A stretch of DNA of 64,000 bases, from the NCBI RefSeq assembly GCF_012641465.1, contig NZ_JABAIK010000016.1, positions 1 to 64,000 on the forward strand, in the 5' to 3' direction. The notes below the pieces were generated by a model. That model made no database searches. It saw only the letters and a list, made by a program, of their open reading frames with translations, and was not told the DNA's origin. This document shows positions 34,908-44,849 of the stretch, piece after piece. The position numbers and the translations under genes are program-made. Source of the stretch: Vibrio agarilyticus. GTDB lineage: Bacteria; Pseudomonadota; Gammaproteobacteria; Enterobacterales; Vibrionaceae. How positions within the stretch are numbered: position 1 is the stretch's first letter; each line of letters starts with the position of its first letter.

Positions 34908-34923
34908 AATAAACGTTTGCGTC
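34908..34923 (+). promoter_or_regulatory. Partial PurR-like box upstream of gpt
   Basis: GAATAAACGTTTGCGT has one perfect half (AACGTTTGCGT) and a poor left half. Position is about 90 bp before the gpt ATG. Weak support on its own; more credible beside the other PurR boxes in the window. Confidence 0.45.
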
Positions 34924-35011
34924 GGGGTCTACCCTGTGCCACAAACCCATCGCACTAGCGCCGCGTCGACAGACTTGGGCACGCCAGTTTTTAATTTATT
35001 AGGTTATTATA

Positions 35012-35476
35012 ATGAGCAACAAATTCATCATCACTTGGGATAACATGCAGACTTACTGCCGTCAGCTTGCTGAAAAGCAGATGCCAGCAGAGCAGTGGAA
35101 AGGGATCTGGGCGGTGAGCCGCGGTGGTCTTGTTCCTGGTGCTATTTTGGCACGTGAGCTGGGCATTCGTTATGTCGATACGATTTGTATCTCGAGCTAC
35201 GATCATGATCATCAACGTGATATGACGGTTGTAAAAGCACCTGAAGGCGATGGTGAAGGGTATTTGATTGTCGAAGATCTCGTTGACAGTGGTGATACAG
35301 CGCGTAAATTACGTGAAATGTACCCGAAAGCAAAGTTGATTGCTGTGTGTGCGAAACCGTCTGGCGCAGCACTTTTAGACGAGTACATTGTCGATATTCC
35401 ACAAGAAACATGGATTGAGCAACCTTGGGATACCACTATCCAATACGTTGAGCCTATCAATCGTAAACAAAAATAA
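35012..35476 (+). CDS. gpt: Xanthine-guanine phosphoribosyltransferase
   Basis: A 154-residue salvage enzyme that adds PRPP to guanine, xanthine and, less well, hypoxanthine; membrane-associated in E. coli. The PRPP loop is [15 protein letters not shown] (about residues 86-100). N-terminal [22 protein letters not shown] and length (E. coli 152) fit. Part of the conserved pepD-gpt-frsA-crl order, here with a purine permease added between pepD and gpt. Confidence 0.96.
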   Translation: MSNKFIITWDNMQTYCRQLAEKQMPAEQWKGIWAVSRGGLVPGAILARELGIRYVDTICISSYDHDHQRDMTVVKAPEGDGEGYLIVEDLVDSGDTARKLREMYPKAKLIAVCAKPSGAALLDEYIVDIPQETWIEQPWDTTIQYVEPINRKQK

Positions 35477-35493
35477 TCGACAGTTTGAATTTG

Positions 35494-35522
35494 AAAAATG
35501 ACCCACTTTTGGGTCATTTTTT
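35494..35522 (+). terminator. Terminator of gpt
   Basis: AAAAATGACCCA, loop, TGGGTCATTTTTT. Confidence 0.92.
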
Positions 35523-35555
35523 CTTTGTCACGCTTGCGACCACGGAGTGCCGTTT

Positions 35556-36803
35556 ATGAACGATGAGATCAGTAAAAATCTCTCGGAAACCTTATTTGTC
35601 AATCACAAACAAGCCAAAGAAACCTCGACATTAACCCGTTATATGCCAAGCAGTGAAGAGCGTTTGGTGACGCAGCGTGAAGCTCAGGGGCAAGCTTGGT
35701 ATCGCAATTTGCGTCGCTTATTGTGGACTTGGCAAGGCGTTGATCCGATTGAAATGGAAGCGGTGTTTGCTCGTATTGCCTCCTCAACGCATTCGCGCAG
35801 TGAGGAGCAGTGGCTGGATACTGTAATGGGGTTTCGCGGTGGTAACTGGGCGTTTGAGTGGACACGGTTAGGCGCGAAATACAGAGCAGAAAGCGCCACA
35901 TTAACCAATGAACCAGCGGCACAAGCGCTTTTCCAAGCCGCGCTCTGTTATAGCATTGCCAGCTACCCTCATTTAAGAAACGACAATCTTGCAAGTCAAG
36001 CGCGCATATTAGCCTTTGAAACCTACGAACAGGCAGCAAAGCAGAGCCCGTATATTGTTAAAACCATCGAAGTGCCGTATCAAAATCGCAAGGTGCTCGC
36101 CTATCTTCACTTGCCGAATACCGACAACCCCAAACCCGCCGTATTGGTGAGTGGTGGGTTGGAGAGCTTACAAGTTGATATGTGGCGATTATTTCACGAC
36201 CACTTAGCGCCGCGTGATTTTGCAATGATCACCGTCGATATGCCATCACTTGGCCACAGCGCTCACTGGCCATTAACCGAAAACAGCAGCGAGCTGCACC
36301 AAGCGGTTTTGTGTGAGTTAGCGAAACTGCCCTGGGTTGATCACCATCGCGTCGGATTATTAGGGTTTCGTTTTGGCGGCCATGCCATGACCCGTTTGGC
36401 GTTTTTAGAGCAAGACAAGGTCAAAGCGTGCGCGGTGTTAGGCGCGCCAGTTCATGAACTGTTTGTCGCGCCACAGCGTTTGCAGGCCATGCCCAAGATG
36501 TACTTAGATGTGCTCGCATCACGTTTAGGCAAAAATGGCGTCGATATTGGCAGTTTGGCCGGTCAAATGCTGGCATGGTCGCTTAAATTGCAAGGGTTTC
36601 TTGCCAACCGAAAAACGCCAGTGCCGATTTTGGCGCTCAGTATTGAAGGCGATCCCGTTTCATCGCTGAGTGATAATCGCATGGTGGCAACGTATAGCCG
36701 ATATGGCAGAGCGAAGCAGATCCCGTCAGACAATATTACACAAGGATATGAGCAAGCCCTCGATTTAGCGATAAAGTGGCTTGAAGATGAAATAGTTGCG
36801 TGA
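35556..36803 (+). CDS. frsA: FrsA (YafA) alpha/beta hydrolase-fold protein
   Basis: A 415-residue cytoplasmic protein (E. coli 414) of the DUF1100 family. The N-terminal helical part includes the NWAFEWTRLGAKY segment; the hydrolase core begins near residue 180 (LPNTDNPKPAVLVSGGLESLQ). The nucleophile elbow reads GFRFGGH, so the usual Ser of GxSxG is Arg, as in other FrsA proteins. FrsA binds enzyme IIA-Glc in enterobacteria and affects the respiration/fermentation balance; esterase and pyruvate decarboxylase activities have been claimed for Vibrio FrsA but disputed. The ATG at 35556 has GGAG upstream. Confidence 0.93.
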   Translation: MNDEISKNLSETLFVNHKQAKETSTLTRYMPSSEERLVTQREAQGQAWYRNLRRLLWTWQGVDPIEMEAVFARIASSTHSRSEEQWLDTVMGFRGGNWAFEWTRLGAKYRAESATLTNEPAAQALFQAALCYSIASYPHLRNDNLASQARILAFETYEQAAKQSPYIVKTIEVPYQNRKVLAYLHLPNTDNPKPAVLVSGGLESLQVDMWRLFHDHLAPRDFAMITVDMPSLGHSAHWPLTENSSELHQAVLCELAKLPWVDHHRVGLLGFRFGGHAMTRLAFLEQDKVKACAVLGAPVHELFVAPQRLQAMPKMYLDVLASRLGKNGVDIGSLAGQMLAWSLKLQGFLANRKTPVPILALSIEGDPVSSLSDNRMVATYSRYGRAKQIPSDNITQGYEQALDLAIKWLEDEIVA

Positions 36804-36955
36804 CAATTCCAATGAAATGCTCAAAATTGAAACAAGATGCATATTGGGTTGAATGATTGAGTTTCATGTCATTAACTGAATACATCAGGAAGTCGGGCCT
36901 TTGCCTAGGCGGTGACTTAAAGGGGCTTTGCCCAGTTGTATACGGAGATTCAGTG

Positions 36956-37345
36956 ATGACCGATGAGATTAAAGCGCCAACGCATAATCGCTTGCTAGCG
37001 AAAATGCGTGCGATTGGGCCGTATTTACGCGACCCTCAATCGCAAGAAGGGAATTATTATTTTGACTGCTTGTCGGTGTGCGTCGACGATAAACAGTCGC
37101 CAGAGTGCCGCGAATTTTTTGGCTGGTGGATGGAATTAACCGCCGTAGAAGGCGGATTTCAAGCACTTTATCGTATCGGCAAATACGATATCGATGGTGA
37201 GTGGCAGGCGCTTGAACTGCCTAAAAACGTACTCAAGGAAGTGACGCAAACACAACAACTGTTTCACGATAAGCTTGATCAAATGTTGAATACGCACTTT
37301 AGGTTGACGGTTGAGGTTCACGATAAATCGGCGGTATTTGACTAA
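36956..37345 (+). CDS. crl: Sigma-S-binding regulator Crl
   Basis: A 129-residue cytoplasmic protein that helps sigma-S bind core RNA polymerase. Core motifs are RAIGPYLRD, YYFDCLSVCVDD and EFFGWWMELTAVEG (about residues 45-65), matching E. coli Crl. The ATG at 36956 has CGGAG eight bases before it and gives MTDEIKAPTHNRLL; the open frame reaches 33 codons further upstream but that part has no homology. It follows frsA as in E. coli, with 150 bp between them. Confidence 0.94.
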   Translation: MTDEIKAPTHNRLLAKMRAIGPYLRDPQSQEGNYYFDCLSVCVDDKQSPECREFFGWWMELTAVEGGFQALYRIGKYDIDGEWQALELPKNVLKEVTQTQQLFHDKLDQMLNTHFRLTVEVHDKSAVFD

Positions 37346-37350
37346 ACCTT

Positions 37351-37450
37351 TTCGATTTAAAGTCGCAGCGTTTCTCATCACATAGTTTCTGTATGCGCAG
37401 AGACTTCGTTCGTTTGCTGCTTACCTGTAACTCTAGGTCGTTTGGCTATA
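37351..37450 (+). repeat. ERIC-like repeat, left part partly deleted
   Basis: Retains AGTCGCAGCG from the left arm, the central CATCACATAGTTTCTGTATG and the right arm CTAGGTCGTTTGGCTATA. The first 15 bases and about 20 bp of the left half are gone. Confidence 0.72.
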
Positions 37451-37507
37451 ACACGCTATTTGACCATAAATCGCTGAGTTATTGACGGCAAAACCAAATT
37501 TAGAATA

Positions 37508-37534
37508 GAAAAGGTGCGTTTATCGCACCTTTTC
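37508..37534 (+). terminator. Terminator of crl
   Basis: AAAAGGTGCG, loop TTTAT, CGCACCTTTTCT. Confidence 0.85.
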
Positions 37535-37601
37535 TGCTTGTGAATTGGGCTATTGATTGTTAAAACAACGTCTCACTTTCTGTTTCACGTTAGAAGAGAT
37601 A

Positions 37602-38756
37602 ATGGCAACGAATCAACACAATGCTGCGCTTGATACGCAAAGTGCGACGGCAACAAAGACCGTTGTGGTCAAATTGGGCACCAGTGTATTGACGGGCGGC
37701 ACGCTCGCCTTAGACCGAGCGCGTATGGTCGACTTAGTCCGTCAGTGCGCAGAGCTGAAAAAGCAGGGACACGCAGTCGTTGTGGTGTCATCTGGCGCTA
37801 TCGCCGCAGGTCGTGAACATTTGGGTTACCCGGCGTTGCCTAATGCCATGGCGAGTAAACAGCTTTTGGCTGCGGTGGGGCAAAGTCAGTTGATTCAAGT
37901 ATGGGAGTCTCTGTTTGCGATTTACGGGCTGAAGATCGGCCAAATGTTGCTGACTCGCGCTGATCTTGACGATCGTGAGCGCTTTTTGAACGCTCGCGAT
38001 ACCATCAATGCGTTAGTCGAAAATGACATCATTCCTGTTGTGAACGAGAATGACGCCGTGGCGACAAACGAAATCAAAGTTGGCGACAATGACAATCTTT
38101 CTGCGTTAGTGGGAATCTTATGTGGCGCAGACAAATTGCTGCTGCTGACTGACCAAAAAGGGCTGTTTACCGCCGATCCGCGCAAAGACCCAAATGCTGA
38201 GCTCATCAAAGAAGTGACAACCATCGACGACACCCTGCGCAAGATTGCCGGTGGCAGTGGTACCACATTGGGCACGGGTGGTATGGCAACCAAACTGCAA
38301 GCGGCTGATATTGCGCGTCGTGCTGGCATTGAAGTGATTATCGCGGCAGGCAGCGGTGATAACGTGATTTTCGACTCGCTCAGTGAAACACCACAAGGCA
38401 CGCGTTTTCTACCTTGCTCAGAAGCATTGGAGAACCGTAAGCGTTGGATTTTAGCTGGGCCTGCGGCCTCGGGTGACATTGTCGTTGATCAAGGCGCGGT
38501 AAAAGCGATGCAAACCAAAGGCAGCAGTTTGCTGGCAAAAGGGGTGGTGCATGTACGGGGTAATTTTGCGCGAGGTGAAGTGGCGCGCGTGACCGATGCT
38601 CAAGGCGTTTTAATTGCTCGTGGTATTGTCAGTTACTCAAGTGAAGATTTAAGCAAAATCGCCGGATGTCACAGTAAAGAGTTCATCACATTGATCGGTC
38701 ACGATTACGGCGCAGAAGTGATTCATCGTGACGACATGGTCGTGATCACCGAATAA
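37602..38756 (+). CDS. proB: Glutamate 5-kinase
   Basis: A 384-residue enzyme for the first step of proline synthesis (glutamate to gamma-glutamyl phosphate). The amino acid kinase domain starts [49 protein letters not shown] and [13 protein letters not shown] are diagnostic; a PUA domain occupies about residues 295-375. It has about 15 more N-terminal residues than E. coli ProB. The ATG at 37602 has AGAAGAG just upstream. Forms an operon with proA, 15 bp away. Confidence 0.97.
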   Translation: MATNQHNAALDTQSATATKTVVVKLGTSVLTGGTLALDRARMVDLVRQCAELKKQGHAVVVVSSGAIAAGREHLGYPALPNAMASKQLLAAVGQSQLIQVWESLFAIYGLKIGQMLLTRADLDDRERFLNARDTINALVENDIIPVVNENDAVATNEIKVGDNDNLSALVGILCGADKLLLLTDQKGLFTADPRKDPNAELIKEVTTIDDTLRKIAGGSGTTLGTGGMATKLQAADIARRAGIEVIIAAGSGDNVIFDSLSETPQGTRFLPCSEALENRKRWILAGPAASGDIVVDQGAVKAMQTKGSSLLAKGVVHVRGNFARGEVARVTDAQGVLIARGIVSYSSEDLSKIAGCHSKEFITLIGHDYGAEVIHRDDMVVITE

Positions 38757-38771
38757 TCGTAAGGAGGCGAT

Positions 38772-40022
38772 ATGGATTTAATTGAATTAGGTAAAGCGGC
38801 CAAGTCGGCGGCTTTTCATCTTGCGACGGCATCGACCGCACAAAAAAATCGAGCACTGGCCATCATTGCCGATGAGCTAGAGGCACATCAAGAGATCATT
38901 CTAGCGGCGAATGCCAAAGACATTGAGCTGGGTCGTGCTTCAGGTATGACTGATGCGCTGCTAGATCGTCTGTTACTCAATGAAACTCGGCTTATCGGCA
39001 TTGCAAACGATGTGCGCAATGTGATTCAACTGAATGACCCTGTGGGCAGCGAAATTGACAGTCGAGTGCTGGAAAATGGCATGTCACTGGCGCGTCGCCG
39101 CGTGCCGCTGGGTGTGGTGGGGGTGATCTATGAAGCGCGCCCTAATGTCACGATAGACATTGCAGCCTTGTGTTTGAAAACGGGGAACGCCAGCATTCTA
39201 CGCGGAGGAAAAGAGACCTTTTTCTCGAATATGGCACTTGTTGAAGTGATCCAAAACGCCCTAGCAAAGGCGGAGTTACCCGCCGCATCGGTGCAATATA
39301 TTGAAAAGCCAGATCGTGAATTGGTATCGCAACTGCTCAAACTGGATCAGTATGTGGATATGATCATTCCGCGTGGTGGTGCGGGTTTACACAAAATGTG
39401 CAAAGAAAATAGCACAATTCCGGTGATCATCGGCGGATTTGGTATCAGTCATATTTTTGTCGATGAATCCGCAGATTTAACCAAATCACTGGCGGTGATA
39501 GACAACGCGAAAATGCAGCGCCCTTCAGCGTGCAATGCTCTTGATACCTTATTGGTTCACCAAGCGGTTGCCGCGCAGTTATTACCGCAGTTAGCTGAGC
39601 GCTTAAGCGATAAATTAACGTTTGTTGCCACCCCTGAGGCATACCGCTTACTTGAAGGTGTGGCAATGCGACGTGAAGCGCAAGCGGGCGATTTTGATAC
39701 CGAATGGCTGAGTTACACCCTTGGGGTCAAAGTGGTTGCGTCACTTGATGAGGCGATTGAACACATGCGTGAGCACAATGCCAGCCACTCGGATGCCATT
39801 TTGACGCGCGATCTGTTCAACGCAGAGCGCTTTATCAACTCAGTCGACTCCGCAGCAGTGTACGTTAATGCGTCAACGCGCTTTACCGACGGAGCTCAAT
39901 TTGGTCTTGGCGCCGAAGTGGCGGTATCGACCCAGAAACTTCACGCACGTGGGCCTATGGGGCTTGAGGAGCTTACCTCGTATAAATGGGTTGGCAAAGC
40001 CGACTATCTCATTCGCAGTTAA
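38772..40022 (+). CDS. proA: Glutamate-5-semialdehyde dehydrogenase (gamma-glutamyl phosphate reductase)
   Basis: A 416-residue NADPH-dependent enzyme for the second step of proline synthesis, reducing the ProB product. The catalytic Cys is in [14 protein letters not shown] (about residue 255), and the active-site segment [23 protein letters not shown] lies near residue 120. A strong SD (AAGGAGG) precedes the ATG. Length matches E. coli ProA (417). Shares an operon with proB and ends at a terminator. Confidence 0.97.
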   Translation: MDLIELGKAAKSAAFHLATASTAQKNRALAIIADELEAHQEIILAANAKDIELGRASGMTDALLDRLLLNETRLIGIANDVRNVIQLNDPVGSEIDSRVLENGMSLARRRVPLGVVGVIYEARPNVTIDIAALCLKTGNASILRGGKETFFSNMALVEVIQNALAKAELPAASVQYIEKPDRELVSQLLKLDQYVDMIIPRGGAGLHKMCKENSTIPVIIGGFGISHIFVDESADLTKSLAVIDNAKMQRPSACNALDTLLVHQAVAAQLLPQLAERLSDKLTFVATPEAYRLLEGVAMRREAQAGDFDTEWLSYTLGVKVVASLDEAIEHMREHNASHSDAILTRDLFNAERFINSVDSAAVYVNASTRFTDGAQFGLGAEVAVSTQKLHARGPMGLEELTSYKWVGKADYLIRS

Positions 40023-40070
40023 GAGCGATATGCTTTCAACGGTAGCGTGTTGAAGTATCAATCGAGATAA

Positions 40071-40106
40071 AGAAGGGAAGCGAGCGGCTTCCCTTCTTGG
40101 TTTTAC
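40071..40106 (+). terminator. Terminator of proBA
   Basis: AAGAAGGGAAGC, loop GAGCG, GCTTCCCTTCTT, then GGTTTT. Confidence 0.85.
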
Positions 40107-40224
40107 CAATTAAATGCGAGTGGCATGGGATCTCGCCAAAGAGCACGAAACAAACCTATCGTGAATGATGACTTGGGGATAGCAATTCCGCTACACTGGC
40201 ACGGTAATTAATTTTGGAGGTGTT

Positions 40225-40674
40225 ATGCATTGTCCTTTTTGTTGTGAAAACGACACCAAGGTAATTGATTCTCGACTGGTTGCCGATGGTCATCAAGTGC
40301 GTCGCCGACGTCAATGTTTGGCGTGTAACGAGCGCTTTACTACTTTTGAGACTGCTGAATTAGTCATGCCAAAAGTGATCAAATCCAATGGCAATCGTGA
40401 ACCGTTTGACGAAGATAAAATGGTGAATGGTATTCAACGCGCATTAGAAAAAAGGCCTGTGAGCGCCGATGCGGTTGAATTGGCGATCAGTATGATCAAA
40501 TCACAATTACGCGCGACGGGCGAACGTGAGGTGCCGAGCGAGATGATTGGTAATTTGGTGATGGATCAACTGAAAGATTTGGATAAAGTGGCGTTTATTC
40601 GTTTTGCCTCGGTATATCGTAGCTTTGAAGACATTCGAGAGTTTGGCGAAGAGATCGCGAAACTGGAAGATTAA
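40225..40674 (+). CDS. nrdR: Transcriptional repressor NrdR
   Basis: A 149-residue ATP-cone regulator of ribonucleotide reductase genes. The zinc ribbon is CPFC at residues 3-6 and CLAC at 31-34, followed by the ATP-cone ([20 protein letters not shown]). Identical in length to E. coli NrdR. A strong SD, GGAGGTG, precedes the ATG. First gene of a tightly spaced run into ribD (3 bp gap), as in many gamma-proteobacteria. Confidence 0.97.
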   Translation: MHCPFCCENDTKVIDSRLVADGHQVRRRRQCLACNERFTTFETAELVMPKVIKSNGNREPFDEDKMVNGIQRALEKRPVSADAVELAISMIKSQLRATGEREVPSEMIGNLVMDQLKDLDKVAFIRFASVYRSFEDIREFGEEIAKLED

Positions 40675-40677
40675 GCA

Positions 40678-41811
40678 ATGACAGAATTTCAAGGAAATTC
40701 ACGACAGGCTGAGCCTTGGAGCGCGTTTGATCACCAAATGATGGCGCGCGCCATTGGGTTGGCTAAGCGGGGCCAATTTACCACAGCGCCGAATCCAAAT
40801 GTCGGTTGCGTATTGGTGAAAGAGCGCTGCATCGTGGGTGAAGGGTATCATCACCGCGCGGGTGAGCCTCATGCGGAAGTTCATGCGCTGCGAATGGCGG
40901 GCGACAAAGCGCGCGGCGCGACGGCTTATGTGACGCTGGAGCCATGCTCTCATTATGGCCGCACGCCGCCTTGTGCCAAAGGTCTGATTGAAGCGGGTGT
41001 GGCTCGCGTGGTGTGTGCGATGCAAGACCCAAACCCGCAAGTGGCTGGCCGAGGGATCGCGATGCTGCGCGAGGCCGGTGTTGAAGTCTCTGTCGGCCTA
41101 CTCGAAAGCGACGCGAGAGCGTTGAATCCAGCCTTTATTAAGCGAATGCAAACGGGCCTGCCGTGGGTGCAGTTAAAGATGGCCGCCAGTCTCGATGGAC
41201 AAACTGCTTTGGCAAATGGTGCCAGCCAATGGATAACCAGCCCACAAGCGCGTCAAGATGTGCAGCGTTATCGCGCGCAAGCTGGGGCGATTTTGTCCAC
41301 CAGTCAAACCGTGCTTGCTGATAATGCCTCGTTGAACGTGCGTTGGCACGATTTACCTTTGAATGTTCAAGCCCATTACCCACAAACTCAATTGCGCCAA
41401 CCGCTGCGCGTCATTCTTGATGCCAAACAGCGTTTAACCGCCGATTTGAAATTGTTTGATGGAGAAGGGGAACGGTTGATTTTATCCCCCGAGCACCCTG
41501 ATTTTGCAACCTTGGGTTGTTCAACTCAAGGATTTGATTTAGCGGTAACGCTTGAGTATTTGGTGAGTCAGCACAATATCAATCATCTGTGGGTTGAAGC
41601 GGGGGCAACGCTGGCAAGTGGGCTGTTAAAGGCAGGCCTTGTCGATGAACTCATTGTTTATCTCGCCCCCAAATTAATGGGAAGCGATGGCCGAGGTTTG
41701 ATTGGCGCGCTTGGTTTAACTCAGATGTCCAAGGCTATCGATTTACACTGGCGTGATATTCGTCAAATTGGCCCCGATTTGCGTTTAACCGCCAGTTTAT
41801 CCGCATCGTAA
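40678..41811 (+). CDS. ribD: Bifunctional riboflavin deaminase/reductase RibD
   Basis: A 377-residue enzyme with an N-terminal zinc deaminase (PHAEVHAL near residue 63; EPCSHYGRTPPC near 88) and a C-terminal NADPH reductase (about residues 155-375, KMAASLDGQTALANGASQWITS). It carries out the second and third steps of riboflavin synthesis. Length near E. coli RibD (367). It starts 3 bp after nrdR and is probably translated from the same mRNA; no FMN riboswitch is visible upstream. Confidence 0.97.
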   Translation: MTEFQGNSRQAEPWSAFDHQMMARAIGLAKRGQFTTAPNPNVGCVLVKERCIVGEGYHHRAGEPHAEVHALRMAGDKARGATAYVTLEPCSHYGRTPPCAKGLIEAGVARVVCAMQDPNPQVAGRGIAMLREAGVEVSVGLLESDARALNPAFIKRMQTGLPWVQLKMAASLDGQTALANGASQWITSPQARQDVQRYRAQAGAILSTSQTVLADNASLNVRWHDLPLNVQAHYPQTQLRQPLRVILDAKQRLTADLKLFDGEGERLILSPEHPDFATLGCSTQGFDLAVTLEYLVSQHNINHLWVEAGATLASGLLKAGLVDELIVYLAPKLMGSDGRGLIGALGLTQMSKAIDLHWRDIRQIGPDLRLTASLSAS

Positions 41812-41864
41812 AGATCGCGGTTTGTGCTCTAGCGTGAGCCACTTTTAAAGAGTAAGAATGATCA

Positions 41865-42530
41865 ATGTTTACCGGAATTATTGAAGCAGTAGGAACCCTT
41901 GCGGCCATCACCCCTCGAGGTGAAGACATTAGCGTGACCGTTGATGTGGGCAAGCTCGATATGAGTGATGTTAAGCTGGGCGATAGCATCGCGACCAACG
42001 GCGTTTGTCTCACCGTTGTCGATTTTGGCGCGCGGCGCTTTAGTGCGGATTTGTCGCTGGAAACATTGAGCAAAACAGGGTTTGCTCAAGCCGAGGTGGG
42101 CGACAAGGTCAATTTAGAAAAAGCGATGCTGCCAACCACCCGCTTTGGCGGTCACATTGTGTCTGGGCATGTGGATGGCGTGGGTGAAATTATTGAACGT
42201 CATCATGTGGGACGCGCCATTGAATTTTGGGTCGCGATGCCTAGTTCGTTGAGCCGATATGTGGCCGAAAAAGGGTCGATTACCGTAGACGGTATCAGTT
42301 TAACCGTCAACGCATTACGCGAAGACGCGTTTAAGCTGACAATCGTGCCTCACACCAGCGATGAAACTACGATAAGCCAATTCTCAGTGGGGCGCCGAGT
42401 AAACCTTGAAGTGGATGTTCTAGCGCGCTATATGGAGCGACTGCTTACTGGCACTCAACGCGATGATAATGCATCCAGCTCATCGTCTCGATTAACGCTT
42501 GAATTTTTACAACAAAACGGCTTTGCCTAA
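41865..42530 (+). CDS. ribE: Riboflavin synthase alpha subunit
   Basis: A 221-residue enzyme that dismutates two 6,7-dimethyl-8-ribityllumazine molecules to riboflavin. Two lumazine-binding repeats are visible: MFTGIIEAVGTL...NGVCLTV (residues 1-90) and HIVSGHVDGVG...VDGISLTVN (about 98-190). The active-site N-terminal MFTGIIE is intact. E. coli calls the gene ribC. Length 213 in E. coli. Confidence 0.96.
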   Translation: MFTGIIEAVGTLAAITPRGEDISVTVDVGKLDMSDVKLGDSIATNGVCLTVVDFGARRFSADLSLETLSKTGFAQAEVGDKVNLEKAMLPTTRFGGHIVSGHVDGVGEIIERHHVGRAIEFWVAMPSSLSRYVAEKGSITVDGISLTVNALREDAFKLTIVPHTSDETTISQFSVGRRVNLEVDVLARYMERLLTGTQRDDNASSSSSRLTLEFLQQNGFA

Positions 42531-42553
42531 TTCATTATCAATAGGACGTAATT

Positions 42554-43666
42554 ATGGCCATTAGTACGCCAAAAGAAATTATTGAAGATATTCGCGCCGG
42601 AAAAATGGTAATTTTGATGGACGATGAGGATCGTGAAAACGAAGGCGATCTGATCATGGCAGCCGAGTGCATTACACCGGAAGCAATTAATTTTATGGCA
42701 ACGCATGGCCGCGGTTTGATCTGTTTGACCATGACAAAAGCCCGTTGTCAGCATTTGGGCTTGCCACCAATGGTGCAAGACAATAATGCCCAATACACCA
42801 CTAACTTCACGGTATCGATTGAGGCCGCTGAAGGGGTGACTACGGGCATTTCGGCCGCCGACCGCGCGCGCACAGTGCAAGCTGCTGTTGCGCCTAACGC
42901 GAAAGCGGCCGATCTGGTTCAGCCGGGCCATATTTTCCCATTGGCTGCCCAAGAAGGTGGCGTGTTAACGCGCGCGGGCCATACCGAAGCCGGATGCGAT
43001 TTGGCACGTTTAGCTGGGTTTGAGCCTGCGTCCGTGATTGTGGAAATTTTAAACGACGATGGCACCATGGCTCGTCGCCCTGATCTTGAAGTGTTTGCTG
43101 AAAAGCATGGCATCAAATTGGGTACCATCGCGGATTTGATTGAATACCGCAACAACACCGAAACGACGATTGAACGCGTTGCTCAGTGTCGTTTGCCAAC
43201 CGAGTTCGGTGAATTTGACTTAGTCACTTACCGTGATGTCATCGATAACCAAATTCATTATGCGCTTCAAAAAGGCGTTATTACGTCTGAGCAGCCACCT
43301 TTGGTTCGTGTACACTTACAAGATACCTTCACCGACTTGTTGCGCAGTGACCGCAATGCAGAGCGCAGTTGGACACTCGAAAGTGCAATGAAACGCATTG
43401 GCGAACAAGGCGGCGTGTTGGTGATTTTGGCTAACGAAGAGTCACCGGAGCTGCTGATTCACCGCATTAAAATGTTTGAAGCGCAAGACAGTGGTCAAGC
43501 GCCGACCATGGCAAAAAAGCAGGGCACCTCACGCCGTGTTGGTCTAGGCTCACAAATTCTGGCCGATCTTGGAGTGACCGATATGCGTTTACTTTCATCA
43601 ACGGATAAGAAATATCACGCTTTGGGTGGCTTTGGCCTGAATGTGGTTGAGACTGTGTGTGAATAA
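42554..43666 (+). CDS. ribB: DHBP synthase fused to degenerate GTP cyclohydrolase II domain (RibBX-type)
   Basis: A 370-residue protein. Residues 1-205 are a normal 3,4-dihydroxy-2-butanone-4-phosphate synthase, with [16 protein letters not shown] (Mg site), HGRGLICL and [16 protein letters not shown]. Residues 210-370 have the GCHII fold outline (…[23 protein letters not shown]…), but the zinc-ligand region (normally C-x10-CxC after VRVHSE) reads [22 protein letters not shown] with no Cys, so cyclohydrolase activity is not expected. Such RibBX forms are known in gamma-proteobacteria and need a separate RibA. It lies in the rib run after ribE. Confidence 0.93.
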   Translation: MAISTPKEIIEDIRAGKMVILMDDEDRENEGDLIMAAECITPEAINFMATHGRGLICLTMTKARCQHLGLPPMVQDNNAQYTTNFTVSIEAAEGVTTGISAADRARTVQAAVAPNAKAADLVQPGHIFPLAAQEGGVLTRAGHTEAGCDLARLAGFEPASVIVEILNDDGTMARRPDLEVFAEKHGIKLGTIADLIEYRNNTETTIERVAQCRLPTEFGEFDLVTYRDVIDNQIHYALQKGVITSEQPPLVRVHLQDTFTDLLRSDRNAERSWTLESAMKRIGEQGGVLVILANEESPELLIHRIKMFEAQDSGQAPTMAKKQGTSRRVGLGSQILADLGVTDMRLLSSTDKKYHALGGFGLNVVETVCE

Positions 43667-43730
43667 TTCACGTCATGCTTACCGCGTGTGATGTCGTTTA
43701 TCGAGTATCGTGACACACCAAAACTCAGTA

Positions 43731-43755
43731 AAAGGGCGCAATATTGCGCCTTTTT
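43731..43755 (+). terminator. Terminator after ribB
   Basis: AAAGGGCGCAAT, ATTGCGCCTTTTT. ribH therefore probably also has its own promoter. Confidence 0.88.
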
Positions 43756-43840
43756 AATGAGTTAAATTTCCATTAGAATTCGCGCGCCGAATTGTGCTAG
43801 AATCCGGCGATTCTCACTATGACAAGTTAAAGGAAAGCGT

Positions 43841-44311
43841 ATGCAAGTGATCGAGGGTGGATTCCCAGCGCCGGAAGCAAAAATTGCGATTGTGATCTCT
43901 CGTTTCAACAGTTTTATTAACGAAAGCCTACTCGCAGGTGCTATCGATACTTTGAAACGTCACGGGCAAGTGCGTGATGAGAATATCACTGTTGTGCGTT
44001 GTCCTGGTGCGGTTGAGCTACCATTGGTTGCTCAGCGTGTTGCAAAAACAGGCAAATTTGACGCTATCGTATCGCTTGGTACAGTGATCCGTGGTGGTAC
44101 GCCACACTTTGACTATGTATGTAGTGAATGTAACAAAGGTTTGGCTCAAGTGTCTTTGGAATACAGTCTTCCAGTGGCATTTGGTGTTTTGACCGTTGAT
44201 ACTATCGATCAAGCTATTGAACGCGCGGGAACCAAGGCTGGTAATAAAGGAGCAGAAGCTGCTCTTAGCGCACTTGAAATGATTAATGTTCTTTCTGAAA
44301 TTGATTCCTAA
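43841..44311 (+). CDS. ribH: 6,7-dimethyl-8-ribityllumazine synthase
   Basis: A 156-residue enzyme of the penultimate riboflavin step. It shows [24 protein letters not shown] (residues 15-38), [12 protein letters not shown] (about 54-65), [18 protein letters not shown] (catalytic His near residue 89) and the ending [14 protein letters not shown]. Length as in E. coli (156). It follows a terminator and is 12 bp before nusB, with which it is likely cotranscribed. Confidence 0.97.
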   Translation: MQVIEGGFPAPEAKIAIVISRFNSFINESLLAGAIDTLKRHGQVRDENITVVRCPGAVELPLVAQRVAKTGKFDAIVSLGTVIRGGTPHFDYVCSECNKGLAQVSLEYSLPVAFGVLTVDTIDQAIERAGTKAGNKGAEAALSALEMINVLSEIDS

Positions 44312-44323
44312 TGGGGGCCTAGT

Positions 44324-44779
44324 GTGAAACCAGCCGCACGCCGTAACGCACGTCAATTTGCTCTACAAGCGATCTACTCTTGGCAAATTACTAAAGAGAA
44401 TGTCGCCACTATCGAGCAACAATTTTTATCTGGCGACAAGTACGATGACGAAGAACTTCGTGCTACTGAGCCAGCCCTTGTTGCGCCAGAAACTGACGTT
44501 GCCTATTTCCGTGATTTATTGACCGGTGTTGTGCTTAGCCACACAGAGCTGGATTGTAAGATCCGCCCTTATACATCACGTCCAATGCAAGATCTTGATA
44601 TGATGGAGCTTGCACTGCTGCGTCTCGCAATGTACGAGATGACACGCCGCGATGATGTCCCTTACAAAGTGGTCATCAACGAAGCTATTGAACTGGCAAA
44701 AGTGTTTGCTGCGGAAGATAGCCATAAATTTGTTAATGGTGTACTGGATAAAGCTGCGCCTCACGTGCGTAAGAAATAA
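44324..44779 (+). CDS. nusB: Transcription antitermination factor NusB
   Basis: A 151-residue all-helical RNA-binding protein that works with NusE (S10) on boxA in rRNA antitermination. It begins [21 protein letters not shown] (Arg-rich motif), with [30 protein letters not shown] near the end. Start codon is GTG, with GGGGG upstream. Usual neighbours ribH and thiL flank it. Confidence 0.96.
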   Translation: MKPAARRNARQFALQAIYSWQITKENVATIEQQFLSGDKYDDEELRATEPALVAPETDVAYFRDLLTGVVLSHTELDCKIRPYTSRPMQDLDMMELALLRLAMYEMTRRDDVPYKVVINEAIELAKVFAAEDSHKFVNGVLDKAAPHVRKK

Positions 44780-44798
44780 TTGTCAGTCACAATTATCT

Positions 44799-44826
44799 AA
44801 GGTCAGCGTTTGCTGGCCTTTTTTAT
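44799..44826 (+). terminator. Terminator of nusB
   Basis: AAGGTCAGC, loop GTTT, GCTGGCCTTTTTT (one G-T pair). Confidence 0.85.
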
Positions 44827-44849
44827 TCTCCAACAACAGGAAGGGTGCT

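Noticed and set aside
40500-40690. Possible FMN riboswitch before ribD or ribB
   Set aside because: nrdR and ribD are three bases apart and only 23 bp precede ribB; no RFN element sequence is present.
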